From an uncultured Alphaproteobacteria bacterium (GTDB taxonomy: Bacteria; Pseudomonadota; Alphaproteobacteria; Methylaequorales; Methylaequoraceae), in assembly GCA_902547955.1 (NCBI GenBank), contig CACCPY010000003.1, positions 62,001 through 126,000 of the forward strand: a stretch of DNA of 64,000 nucleotides. Direction: 5' to 3'. The notes beneath the pieces were generated by a model. It saw nothing but the letters and a program-made list of their open reading frames with translations, made no database searches and was not told the DNA's origin. The position numbers and the translations under genes are program-made. Shown piece by piece: positions 35,029-43,056 of this stretch. Position 1 is the first letter of the stretch. Each line of letters opens with the position of its first letter.

Positions 35029-36119
35029 TAGAACGGTCCTTTAAAATTTGGGTTTGGAACATCAATCTCATGTGAAGGTAGTTTGCTAATTAATAGACTA
35101 ATGATTTTTTTTTTAACTTCAACATTTACATTTAATTGCTTAATTATTGCTTTCATAATATCTATTGAATTTGGATAATAAACCTTTGCTAAACCTCTCG
35201 TAGATGGCGTTGGGGAGTCTGGTAATCCAATTCTGGATGGAGGAAAATCAAAAACATCATGATACTTCTCAAGAATCGAGGCTATTATTTCAGCACCAAT
35301 CCCATATATTTTATTACCAGTCTCAAAAATAATTAGTTTTCTTGTTTTTTTCACAGATTGAATAATAGGCTTAGTATTTAACGGTCTTAAAACTCTTAAA
35401 TCAATAATTTCCAAATTTATATTGAATTTTTTTAAAATTTCAGAACAAAAAATTATTTCATAAACATTATATGAACTTGTAACGACTGTTATGTCTTTTC
35501 CTTTAGAAATAATTTTGGGTTTTGTTATATCTGATTGATATATTTTTTTTGGTACGTTTCCGGTTACATAATGAAACCATCTATGCTCAAGAATCAACAC
35601 AGGATTTGGGTCTCGTAAAGCTGAGACAAGCATCCCTTTTGCGTCATAAGCAGAAGAAGGAATTAGCACTTTTAACCCCGGTACGTAAGAAAAAACTGTT
35701 TCAAGACTTTGTGAGTGTGCTGGACCTTGTCCCCAGCCCCTCCCAATAACCATTCTTATTACTAAAGGAACTTTATGTATACCATTTGTTACATAAAAAC
35801 TTTTTGCAGCATTATTAAAGATTTGCTCTATGGAAAGTAAGGCAAACTCGACTCTTTGGTGAATTAATAGAACTTTAAAGTTATTTATAGCTAAGCCTAT
35901 TGCGATTCCAGTTATTCCATTCTCTGAAATTGGTGATTCTATGACCCGATTTTTACTATATTTTTTTGAAAGATTACTCGTTGTTCCAAAAATTCCTTTA
36001 GGATCATTGATCCCTTCACCCATTAAAACTAAATTACTATCTTTTTTCATAAATTGATCAGTTGCCTCAAGAATGGCTTGTGATGCGCTTATAATTCTTT
36101 TTTTATTGAGCATAAACAT
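35028..36119 (-). CDS. TPP-dependent dehydrogenase E1 beta-like subunit
   Basis: A 363-residue protein of the transketolase central/C-terminal type, as in the E1 beta of 2-oxo-acid dehydrogenases. The frame extends to 36170, but family homology begins near ISASQAILEATDQF, so I use ATG 36119 (36113 is also possible). MGEGINDPKGIFGTT, SPISENGITGIAIGLA and a C-terminal domain with VTSSYNVYEI and ETGNKIYGIGAEI are recognisable. It overlaps the end of the E1-alpha-like gene by 17 bases. No E2 or E3 gene is in this cluster. The pair therefore probably does not act in a lipoyl complex but in acyl or ketol transfer for sugar biosynthesis. Confidence 0.8.
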   Translation of the reverse strand: MFMLNKKRIISASQAILEATDQFMKKDSNLVLMGEGINDPKGIFGTTSNLSKKYSKNRVIESPISENGITGIAIGLAINNFKVLLIHQRVEFALLSIEQIFNNAAKSFYVTNGIHKVPLVIRMVIGRGWGQGPAHSQSLETVFSYVPGLKVLIPSSAYDAKGMLVSALRDPNPVLILEHRWFHYVTGNVPKKIYQSDITKPKIISKGKDITVVTSSYNVYEIIFCSEILKKFNINLEIIDLRVLRPLNTKPIIQSVKKTRKLIIFETGNKIYGIGAEIIASILEKYHDVFDFPPSRIGLPDSPTPSTRGLAKVYYPNSIDIMKAIIKQLNVNVEVKKKIISLLISKLPSHEIDVPNPNFKGPF

Positions 36120-37066
36120 TTTTTTGTAATGAAGAAACTTCAGGAAAATTATCATTAATAGCGAAGTCAAAACTTTTTTTTATTTCAACTGCAATTTCAT
36201 TTTTTATAACTTCAATTTTTTTTTTATCATATTGCTTTTTTTTTTTTAAGTATTTCAAAAAGTTCTCTATTGGGTCGTCATTTAGCCATTTTTTTAACTT
36301 CATTTTTATTTCTATAGTTTAAGTGATCATCATTATCAGGACCACAATGTTCGACATATCTGTAGGTATCAAGTTGCAGAAAAAATGGTTTAGAATATTT
36401 TTTAATTTTTTTAATAATTTTTTTGGATTGATTAAAAACTTTTATGACATCATTTCCATTCATTTTTATGGATTCAATGTTATGAGACCTAGCCAACCTA
36501 GTTAAATCTTCAGACGGTTGTCTCTCAGAGACATCTGTAAAACAAGAATATCTATTATTTTCACAAACAAAAAGAATTGGTAGATTGTGCAAAGAAGCAA
36601 AATTGGCCGATTCATGAAAAACACCCTCTTCAACTGCAGCGTCACCAAAAAAAACAACTACAACATTTTTTGATTTATTTATTTTTTTAGACATTGCTGC
36701 ACCGACTGCAATAGGAATTACGCTTGCAACAATTGGAAGACTTAACATCATTCCAACAGAAATATCCATTAAATGCATTGACCCCCCCCTTCCACCGCAA
36801 CATCCTGACTTTTTTCCATAAATCTCTGAAATCATTGATTGAAGGTTTCCTCCCTTAGCTAAGTAATGGCTGTGGCATCTATGTGTGGAATAAACTTGAT
36901 CCTTGATTTTCAAGTTATTACATACTCCAACTGCCGCTGCCTCTTGACCAATAGACAAGTGTACCGGGCATCTCATTTCTTGGTATGAATATCTTTTTGA
37001 AATTTCATTTTCAACCATACGAAGTCTGAGCAGACTCTTTGCTAAATTATTATTTAAAAAATTCAT
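36103..37066 (-). pseudogene. TPP-dependent dehydrogenase E1 alpha-like subunit, split by a frameshift
   Basis: The first part (ATG 37066 to a stop at 36278) encodes 262 residues of an E1-alpha type protein, with HLSIGQEAAAVG, GGRGGSMHLMD and the TPP/Mg motif GDAAVEEG...ENN. An overlapping frame (36303 to 36103) then encodes the missing C-terminal helix pair (WLNDDPIENFLKYL to SSLQKNVYA), exactly as expected at the end of E1 alpha. The frames join at a run of seven A residues (T run at 36289-36295). Removing one base would restore one protein of about 318 residues. This may be a sequencing indel, a real mutation, or slippage on the A run. The operon context (E1 beta directly after) argues that the protein is needed. 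Confidence 0.75.
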
Positions 37067-38053
37067 TGTAGATTAATTTCTTGCATCATTTTTATATTAA
37101 AATATTTTGGATCATCAAAACTGTTAGATAGTAATTTTTTTTCAAATGCTTGTTTTAAATCCTCTATTGCCTTTTCTATAGAATATTGAGGTGAGAATCC
37201 AAGTTGTTTTATAATTTTATTAGATGATATATGATATGATCTGTTATCATTAGTTGGTTGATGATCAATCACTATATCATCACCGATTTTTTCTTTAACT
37301 AATTCACCAATCTCGTCTAATGTGTAATTCTCAAATCCAACGTTAAAAATCTCTTCATTAACAAATTCATTTTGTTGATTAAGAATTTCTAAATATGCAT
37401 TAACCATGTCTTGAATATGGATATTTGGCCGTTTTTGATTACCTCCGTTAATTATAATTTTTCTTTTATTATAGGCATGGTTAGTTAGAATATTAACTAT
37501 AACATCTAATCTTGTTCTTTGACTGTAACCGCAAACAGTTGCTGGACGTAAAATTGTGGTGCAAAAATTATTTCCTGACTCATTGAGTAAAATATCTTCA
37601 CACAGCGCCTTATATTTAGAGTAATCAGTGAGTGGTTCTAAACTTAAATCTTCAGTAACATTTTTTTCATCTTTAATTCCATAAACAGATGAGGAAGAAG
37701 CATAAATAAATTTGTCAATTTTCTTTTTTGCAAACTTTAACAAGAGGATAAAAGCATTCAAAGTTAATAGCTTTACCCAAATCAGGGTTCAGTTCAAAAG
37801 ATGGATCATTGGATATGCAAGCAAGATGAATAATATTGTCTGATTTGGAAACTAGATTTTCCATTAAATCTATGTCTCTCATATCACCTTTTACTACTTG
37901 TAAAAACTCAGATTCATAAAAACCTAAAAAAACTTCTTCAGGGGGTGCGTAAATAAAGAGATCTAATACCAAAACGTTGATTCTTTTTTCAACTAGTTTT
38001 TTGACTAGCAAACTCCCAACAAAACCACCGCCACCTATTATTAATATACTCAT
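37063..38053 (-). pseudogene. NAD-dependent sugar epimerase/dehydratase, split by a frameshift
   Basis: The N-terminal frame (38053 to 37715) has the Rossmann loop GGGGFVGSLL and the HLACISNDPSFELNP segment of the extended SDR family. The C-terminal frame (to 37063) begins KFAKKKIDKFIYASSSSVYG and continues with TDYSKYKALCED, the catalytic Ser/Tyr-x3-Lys, and RPATVCGYSQR. The two halves meet at a run of six A residues (T run at 37724-37729). Deleting one base gives KVCKKKIDKFIYASSSS, a normal family sequence, and one protein of about 330 residues. It overlaps the E1-alpha-like gene by 4 bases. The substrate is unknown; the cluster context suggests a nucleotide sugar. Confidence 0.75.
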
Positions 38054-38068
38054 AAATAAATCTAATCT

Positions 38069-39616
38069 CTATTTAATAACAGATTCAATAAATTTTAAAA
38101 AGTGCGATTTTTTTATGCTTGAGCTATGACCTAGAATATTAACTTTTAATGCACCAGATACATTTCCAATAAATCCAATATCCATTGGGCTCGAGTCTAA
38201 ATAAGCAAAAAGACTAGAAATTACAAAAAAAGCATCACCAGCTCCTATTGTATCTACAACAGTGTTAGTGAATGCTGGGATCTCCAAAATTTTTTCCTTA
38301 GTTTTAATTAAACAACCATTCTTTCCCGTAGTAACGATAAAAACTTTTGCTTTTGGAAGGTTATTAGAATTAAGTAAAAGCTTTTTTAAAGAGGTATTTT
38401 TATCATGCATCGCAAGTCTAAATTCAGGTTCATCGATGCATATATAATCTGCGCTTTTATATTTAGTAATTAAATTATACCCTCGATTTGCACTGTTAGT
38501 TTGAGCATTAATTGCTAGGAAAGTTTTTGACTTATAAATTTCTTCAATAATTTTATTATTTAAAAGTCCATGACCAAAATCTGTTACAATAATTAAATCA
38601 ACAAAAGGAAGGTTTCTTTTTATCGCGTAAATTATTTTTTTTTCTTCATTTTTATCAATTGGAGAATCATCCATATCATAAACCTCAAACATTTTTCTCA
38701 TATAACTTGAATCTACAAATCTTGTTTTTTTTGTAATTGGTCTATCTTTTAATTTGGTTGAACAAAGTTTGATATTTGATGACAATTGACTTTTAACAAA
38801 GTCTTCATTTTCTTTGTTTGTCGAACCTAACGTTGTAATTAAAAAAACGCTTTTACAAAAGTCAGATATATTGTTTGCGGCTGCGATAGAACCTCCTGCA
38901 AACATTTCCTCATTTTTTTTTAGCGTTGCCAATATACTTTCTTTTGCCGACTTACCTAAAGTATCAGTGTAAATATATTCATCAAGAATTGAATCACCAA
39001 TTAACATAACGCGAAGATTTTTTATTTTTTCAATTAAGGATGAAATATATGAGAAGCCTAATGATTTGTAGTTCTCTAGTATTTTTGAAAGTTTTTTTTC
39101 GTAAGAAAAAATATTTTCATTTATCAATGATGATGATGAAAATGTTATATTATCAGTAAATTTTAGTACACCACCATTTTTTTTTACTTCTTTTTCCTCT
39201 TCAATTATCTTTTTTGTAAAATCACTTTTTTTATCTTTATAGTCAATTCCCTTAACATAAATATCTGGTTTTATCTTTTTTATTGACGGTATTGCTGATG
39301 GGTCGTCTACTACACCCACAAAATCTACATATGATAACGAAGCTATCATTTCAGCACGCAAATATTGGTTAAATAATGGCCTACCTGGTCCTTTATTGAT
39401 AAATTTATCAGAAGTGACAGTTACAACTAAAACGTCGCCTAAATTTTTTGAATCTTGAAAATGCCTAAAATGTCCAGCATGTAATAAATCAAACGTACCG
39501 TGACACAATACAATTTTTTTATTATTTTTTTTCTTATTCCTAGATATTTCACTAAGAGAGTCTACAGTTTGAATTTTTTTTTTTATAAAATTTTCAAAAG
39601 TATTTTTATTTTTCAT
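38069..39616 (-). CDS. HldE-like bifunctional enzyme with swapped domain order (nucleotidyltransferase then PfkB kinase)
   Basis: A 515-residue fusion starting at ATG 39616; the in-frame start at 39655 is TTG. Residues 30-180 are a cytidylyltransferase-like domain (VLCHGTFDLLHAGH at 36-49, with the HxGH motif). Residues from about 200 are a ribokinase/PfkB-type domain (RVMLIGDSILDEYIY, MFAGGSIAAANNI, and VVDTIGAGDAFF near the end). Classical HldE has the kinase first and the adenylyltransferase last, so this is the reverse order. It would phosphorylate and then nucleotidylate a heptose or similar sugar phosphate; GmhA at 29919 could supply the substrate. The next gene upstream on the strand is an epimerase, 17 bases away. 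Confidence 0.8.
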   Translation of the reverse strand: MKNKNTFENFIKKKIQTVDSLSEISRNKKKNNKKIVLCHGTFDLLHAGHFRHFQDSKNLGDVLVVTVTSDKFINKGPGRPLFNQYLRAEMIASLSYVDFVGVVDDPSAIPSIKKIKPDIYVKGIDYKDKKSDFTKKIIEEEKEVKKNGGVLKFTDNITFSSSSLINENIFSYEKKLSKILENYKSLGFSYISSLIEKIKNLRVMLIGDSILDEYIYTDTLGKSAKESILATLKKNEEMFAGGSIAAANNISDFCKSVFLITTLGSTNKENEDFVKSQLSSNIKLCSTKLKDRPITKKTRFVDSSYMRKMFEVYDMDDSPIDKNEEKKIIYAIKRNLPFVDLIIVTDFGHGLLNNKIIEEIYKSKTFLAINAQTNSANRGYNLITKYKSADYICIDEPEFRLAMHDKNTSLKKLLLNSNNLPKAKVFIVTTGKNGCLIKTKEKILEIPAFTNTVVDTIGAGDAFFVISSLFAYLDSSPMDIGFIGNVSGALKVNILGHSSSIKKSHFLKFIESVIK

Positions 39617-39633
39617 GATTTCTAAATTATAAC

Positions 39634-40623
39634 TTACGAAAGATATTTGAACCAATCTTTTGTTTCATTTTCTATTGATTTAGCATCCCAAACTGGAGCG
39701 TCTTTAAATTCATCTATAGATTTCAATAATTTGTTAATACCATCCTTAAATGAAATTTTTGGTTTCCATTTTGTTTTTTTTAAAATTTTTGATATATCGG
39801 CAAAAGTACAGTCAGGTTCACCGGGTCTTTTAGGAATGTTTACAATTTTATTTTTTCCTAATAATTTTATTAAACTGTTTATACTATATGTTTTACCTGA
39901 GCCAACATTAAAAATTTCATTGTTTATTTTATCATCAAGCATTTCTATAAATGCACTCACAACATCCTCCACAAAAGTGAAGTCCCTAGTTTGTTTTCCA
40001 TCACCGACAACAGTGAAGGGTTTGTTTGCTAATTTTTGTGCTAAAAATACCCCAAAAACTGCTCCATAAGTGCCGGAGGTTCTAGCTCTAGGACCATAAA
40101 CGTTAAACAATCTTAGGCTAACAACTGGTATTTTGTAGAGTTCCCCAAAATGAAATATTATTTGCTCACCTAATCTTTTAGTTAATGCGTAAGGGTATTG
40201 TGGTAGAATGGGACAACTTTCTGAAGTGGGATATTTTTTCGGAATCCCATAGCAGGATGATGATGCAGCGTATATTATTTTCTTAATTTTTTTTTTTTCA
40301 CAACTTCTTACTAAATTAAAAGTCGAGTTCACATTTGAATTAAAATACACGTCCGGATTCTTTATTGAAGGGACTATATCGGCAAGTGCAGCTAGATGAT
40401 AAACAATATCTACCTGACTAAGAGTTTCACTCAATTTTTCTTTATCACCAACATTACATTTTAAAAAAGTAAAGTTCTTATTATTTCTAAACGATTGAAT
40501 ATTAGTGAGTTTTCCATTGGAAAGGTTATCTACACCAACAACTTTATGTCCTTTTTTTATTAGAGTTTCACTTAAATGACTCCCAATAAATCCTGCACAA
40601 CCGGTTACTAAAATTCTATACAT
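39634..40623 (-). CDS. NAD-dependent nucleotide-sugar epimerase/dehydratase
   Basis: A 329-residue extended SDR. TGCAGFIGSHL near the N terminus binds NAD, and the catalytic triad is in YAASSSCYG and YPYALTK (Tyr-x3-Lys). LFNVYGPRARTSG and VGDGKQTRDFTFVEDVV are typical of UDP-glucose 4-epimerase and UDP-glucuronate-type enzymes; the exact reaction is not assignable. It is the first gene of a minus-strand operon that runs down to about 29.9 kb. The divergent region (40624-40704) separates it from the glycosyltransferase-like gene at 40705 and contains a sigma-54-like site facing the other way. Confidence 0.85.
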   Translation of the reverse strand: MYRILVTGCAGFIGSHLSETLIKKGHKVVGVDNLSNGKLTNIQSFRNNKNFTFLKCNVGDKEKLSETLSQVDIVYHLAALADIVPSIKNPDVYFNSNVNSTFNLVRSCEKKKIKKIIYAASSSCYGIPKKYPTSESCPILPQYPYALTKRLGEQIIFHFGELYKIPVVSLRLFNVYGPRARTSGTYGAVFGVFLAQKLANKPFTVVGDGKQTRDFTFVEDVVSAFIEMLDDKINNEIFNVGSGKTYSINSLIKLLGKNKIVNIPKRPGEPDCTFADISKILKKTKWKPKISFKDGINKLLKSIDEFKDAPVWDAKSIENETKDWFKYLS

Positions 40624-40676
40624 AAGATGTTAATAAATTAACAGATGAGATTTAAAAATCTATTTTAAAAAAAAAA

Positions 40677-40692
40677 TGGCACATTTTCTGCA
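40677..40692 (+). promoter_or_regulatory. Sigma-54-like promoter upstream of the GT-A-like gene
   Basis: TGGCACATTTTCTGCA matches the sigma-54 consensus TGGCACRN4TTGCW with one mismatch and exact GG/GC spacing. The predicted transcription start is at about 40703, two bases before the ATG at 40705. It is the best of three similar sites in the window (see 7721 and 12227). Confidence 0.5.
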
Positions 40693-40704
40693 GATCATTC
40701 TATT

Positions 40705-41484
40705 ATGTATAAAATTTCATGTATTCACCCAACTTGTAGACAAGAGTTAGCAAAAAAAACTAGGGAAAAGTGGCTAAAACTTGCAAAAAACTCATCACAA
40801 ATTGAATATATTACTTGCTACGACTCCTTCGATCAAAAAAAAATTAAACAAAAAGTTTTAAGAAACAAAAATATAACTGAAATTTTTGAGCCATATAGCT
40901 TTGGTATTGTTAAAAAATGTAACTTAGCGGCAAAATATGCACGGGCGAATTGTATAATAGTAGCCACTGACGATACAATACCAGAATTGAATTGGGATGA
41001 GAAAGTTCTAGATGCTGCAAATTGGTCCAAAGAGGTCGTTTTAAATACAAGTGATGGAACAGAACAAACTGATAAAAGGCTGTATATGGTAAAAACTGTT
41101 ATTCTATCAAAAAAAAGATATAAAAAATTGGGTTATATATTACACCCATATTTTGCACATGTGTTCTGTGATAATTTTCATACATGGATTTCACATAAAG
41201 ATGATGTAGTTATTCAAAGAAAAGATATTATGTTTGAACACCTACACCCATCAATAGGTAAATCTGAACCAGATAAGTTTTATATTAATGCATCAACACA
41301 GGAAGAATACGACAAAGGAAGTAAAATTTTTTATAAACTCATAAAAGATAACTTTAATAAAACTACTGAAAAAAAATTATTCAGAAGATACAAGCTTCAA
41401 TCTGACCCTTTTAAAAGATACATTGCAGCTTATCTTTTAATCACAGGTGGATATGACAAAAATAAACTTTTGCGTTCAGTATAA
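40705..41484 (+). CDS. Small GT-A-like glycosyltransferase
   Basis: A 259-residue protein with a probable GT-A fold. It has CIHPTCRQELAKKT at the start, an acidic VATDDTIPELNWDEK near residue 90 that can serve as the DxD-type metal site, and HPYFAHVFCDNFHTWISH further on. The assignment to glycosyltransferases rests on this layout and the context, not on a strong named-family match. It stands alone on the plus strand between two minus-strand operons, preceded by a sigma-54-like site, and marks the right end of the glycan region. Its terminal basic helix includes FRRYKLQSDPFKRYI. Confidence 0.5.
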   Translation: MYKISCIHPTCRQELAKKTREKWLKLAKNSSQIEYITCYDSFDQKKIKQKVLRNKNITEIFEPYSFGIVKKCNLAAKYARANCIIVATDDTIPELNWDEKVLDAANWSKEVVLNTSDGTEQTDKRLYMVKTVILSKKRYKKLGYILHPYFAHVFCDNFHTWISHKDDVVIQRKDIMFEHLHPSIGKSEPDKFYINASTQEEYDKGSKIFYKLIKDNFNKTTEKKLFRRYKLQSDPFKRYIAAYLLITGGYDKNKLLRSV

Positions 41485-41494
41485 GTAGAATCAT

Positions 41495-42271
41495 TTAAAT
41501 TTTAATTTTCATACCATCGTATGCTGGAAAACAATTCTTTGGAACTTTGGATAATATAAAATCATAATCAACTTCATAGTTCATATGAGTCAATATAGTT
41601 TTTTTTGGTTTAAGTAACTCAACCCAATTCATAACTTTATCAAAGTGTGCATGTGTTTTGTGCGGAATGAATCTTAAACAATCAACAATCCATAGATCTA
41701 AATTTTTTAGCTTTTTAAATTGCGAATCTTCAAAATCAAGAACATCAGTGCAATAAGCAAAGTTATTTATTCTAAATCCTAAGGATTCAGTAAATCCATG
41801 ATTTTGTATAATACTTGAGATAGTTAGATCATTAATTTTGAAACTACCTTTAATTATTTTTGGGTTTAAGCATGGTTTATAGTAAAAGCCATTAGCTTCA
41901 GGCACCAATTTTTCAAAAACATAACCAAACCTTTTCTTTATTTCATTAATGCTATTTTCAGATGCATACAAATTGATATCTTTTTTCATAATTACATTTA
42001 AAAATCTAAAATCGTCAATACCGTTAATATGATCAGAATGAGTATGTGTAACCAAAATAGCATCTAATTTTTTTACGTTAGCATTTAATAACTGTTGTCT
42101 TAGATCAGGGGTTGCATCAATGATAATTGAAGATTTATTACTTTTGATCAAAATTGAAGATCTTAATCTTCTATTTTTGGGATTCTTTGGATTACAATTA
42201 CCCCATGAGTTTCCAATTGCAGGAACACCCGATGAACTTCCGCAACCCAAAATGTTAATTTCAACTGACAT
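41495..42271 (-). CDS. MBL-fold metal-dependent hydrolase (PhnP-like)
   Basis: A 258-residue metallo-beta-lactamase-fold protein. The metal motif HTHSDHINGIDDFR is intact, and there is also the N-terminal LGCGSSSGVPAIG and C-terminal HMNYEVD. It resembles the PhnP/RNase-Z-like phosphodiesterase group that often follows tatD in alphaproteobacteria. The stop and start overlap by one base with tatD, so it belongs to the metG operon. The natural substrate is unknown. Confidence 0.85.
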   Translation of the reverse strand: MSVEINILGCGSSSGVPAIGNSWGNCNPKNPKNRRLRSSILIKSNKSSIIIDATPDLRQQLLNANVKKLDAILVTHTHSDHINGIDDFRFLNVIMKKDINLYASENSINEIKKRFGYVFEKLVPEANGFYYKPCLNPKIIKGSFKINDLTISSIIQNHGFTESLGFRINNFAYCTDVLDFEDSQFKKLKNLDLWIVDCLRFIPHKTHAHFDKVMNWVELLKPKKTILTHMNYEVDYDFILSKVPKNCFPAYDGMKIKI

Positions 42272-43056
42272 TAACTTAAATTCGAGAAAAGATTAAAAAA
42301 GTTATCAGTTGTAATTTGTGCCATATCTTCGACGTTTTTTCTCTTTATTTCAGCAATTTTCTTTAAGGTATGCGTGACAAATGACGGTTCATTCCTTTTT
42401 CCTCTGAAAGGCATTGGCGCTAAAAAAGGTGCATCTGTCTCTACAAGGATTCTATCTAGAGGAACATATTTAACAACGTCAATTAAATCATCAACTTTTT
42501 TGAATGTTATTATTCCTGAAAATGAAATATAAAATCCTTCATCGAGAACTTTTTTTGCTAATTCCATTGTAGATGTAAAACAGTGTATAAGACCTTTTGT
42601 TGAATGCTTTTTGACAGCTTTTTCTATGCAATTAATTGTATCTTTTTCAGCATTTCTAGTATGTACAATTGTTGGATAGTTAAATAATCCAGATACTTCT
42701 AGATGAGTGTTAAAGTATTCAATTTGATTAATTCTATTTTCTTCATTTCTATAAAAATCTAAGCCAGTTTCTCCAACACCAATAACTTTTTTTTTTTTTA
42801 AATTTAAGCTAAGCTTTTCAAATAGTAATTCATTGTTCTTATTTTCAGGAACATTATTTGGGTGAATCCCTGTGGTACAATAAATATTGTCATAAGAATT
42901 GGCTACTTTGTAAACATTATTAAAATCCTCAAGATTTACTGAAATTGACAGCATGTGTTTAACATTAGCATCGCATGCGTTTTTGATGACTAAATCTAAG
43001 TCATCATGAAAGTCTTTAAAATCTAAATGGCAATGAGAATCTACAATATTAGTCAT
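42271..43056 (-). CDS. tatD: TatD-family deoxyribonuclease
   Basis: A 261-residue TatD-type metal-dependent hydrolase. VDSHCHLDF gives the N-terminal metal histidines, GVGETGLDFYR the next metal site, HTRNA and HCFTSTMELAKK further metal residues, and LVETDAPFLAP the last. Length is normal. It overlaps metG by 8 bases and the MBL gene by one base. TatD proteins act as 3'-5' exonucleases in DNA repair and turnover. The gene order metG, tatD, MBL is common in alphaproteobacteria. Confidence 0.92.
   Translation of the reverse strand: MTNIVDSHCHLDFKDFHDDLDLVIKNACDANVKHMLSISVNLEDFNNVYKVANSYDNIYCTTGIHPNNVPENKNNELLFEKLSLNLKKKKVIGVGETGLDFYRNEENRINQIEYFNTHLEVSGLFNYPTIVHTRNAEKDTINCIEKAVKKHSTKGLIHCFTSTMELAKKVLDEGFYISFSGIITFKKVDDLIDVVKYVPLDRILVETDAPFLAPMPFRGKRNEPSFVTHTLKKIAEIKRKNVEDMAQITTDNFFNLFSNLS

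Noticed and set aside
36103-36303. A separate 66-residue gene after the E1-alpha frame
   Set aside because: Its sequence is the missing C-terminal end of E1 alpha in another frame, so it is treated as part of the split gene.
36278-37066. Programmed frameshifting on the A7 run of E1 alpha
   Set aside because: The required shift is +1, not the usual -1 at A-rich heptamers, and two other genes show the same type of lesion. An indel is simpler. Slippage is kept only as an alternative.
39647-40069. Antisense frame of 140 residues in the epimerase gene
   Set aside because: A shadow of the epimerase; it has no start signal and no recognisable family.
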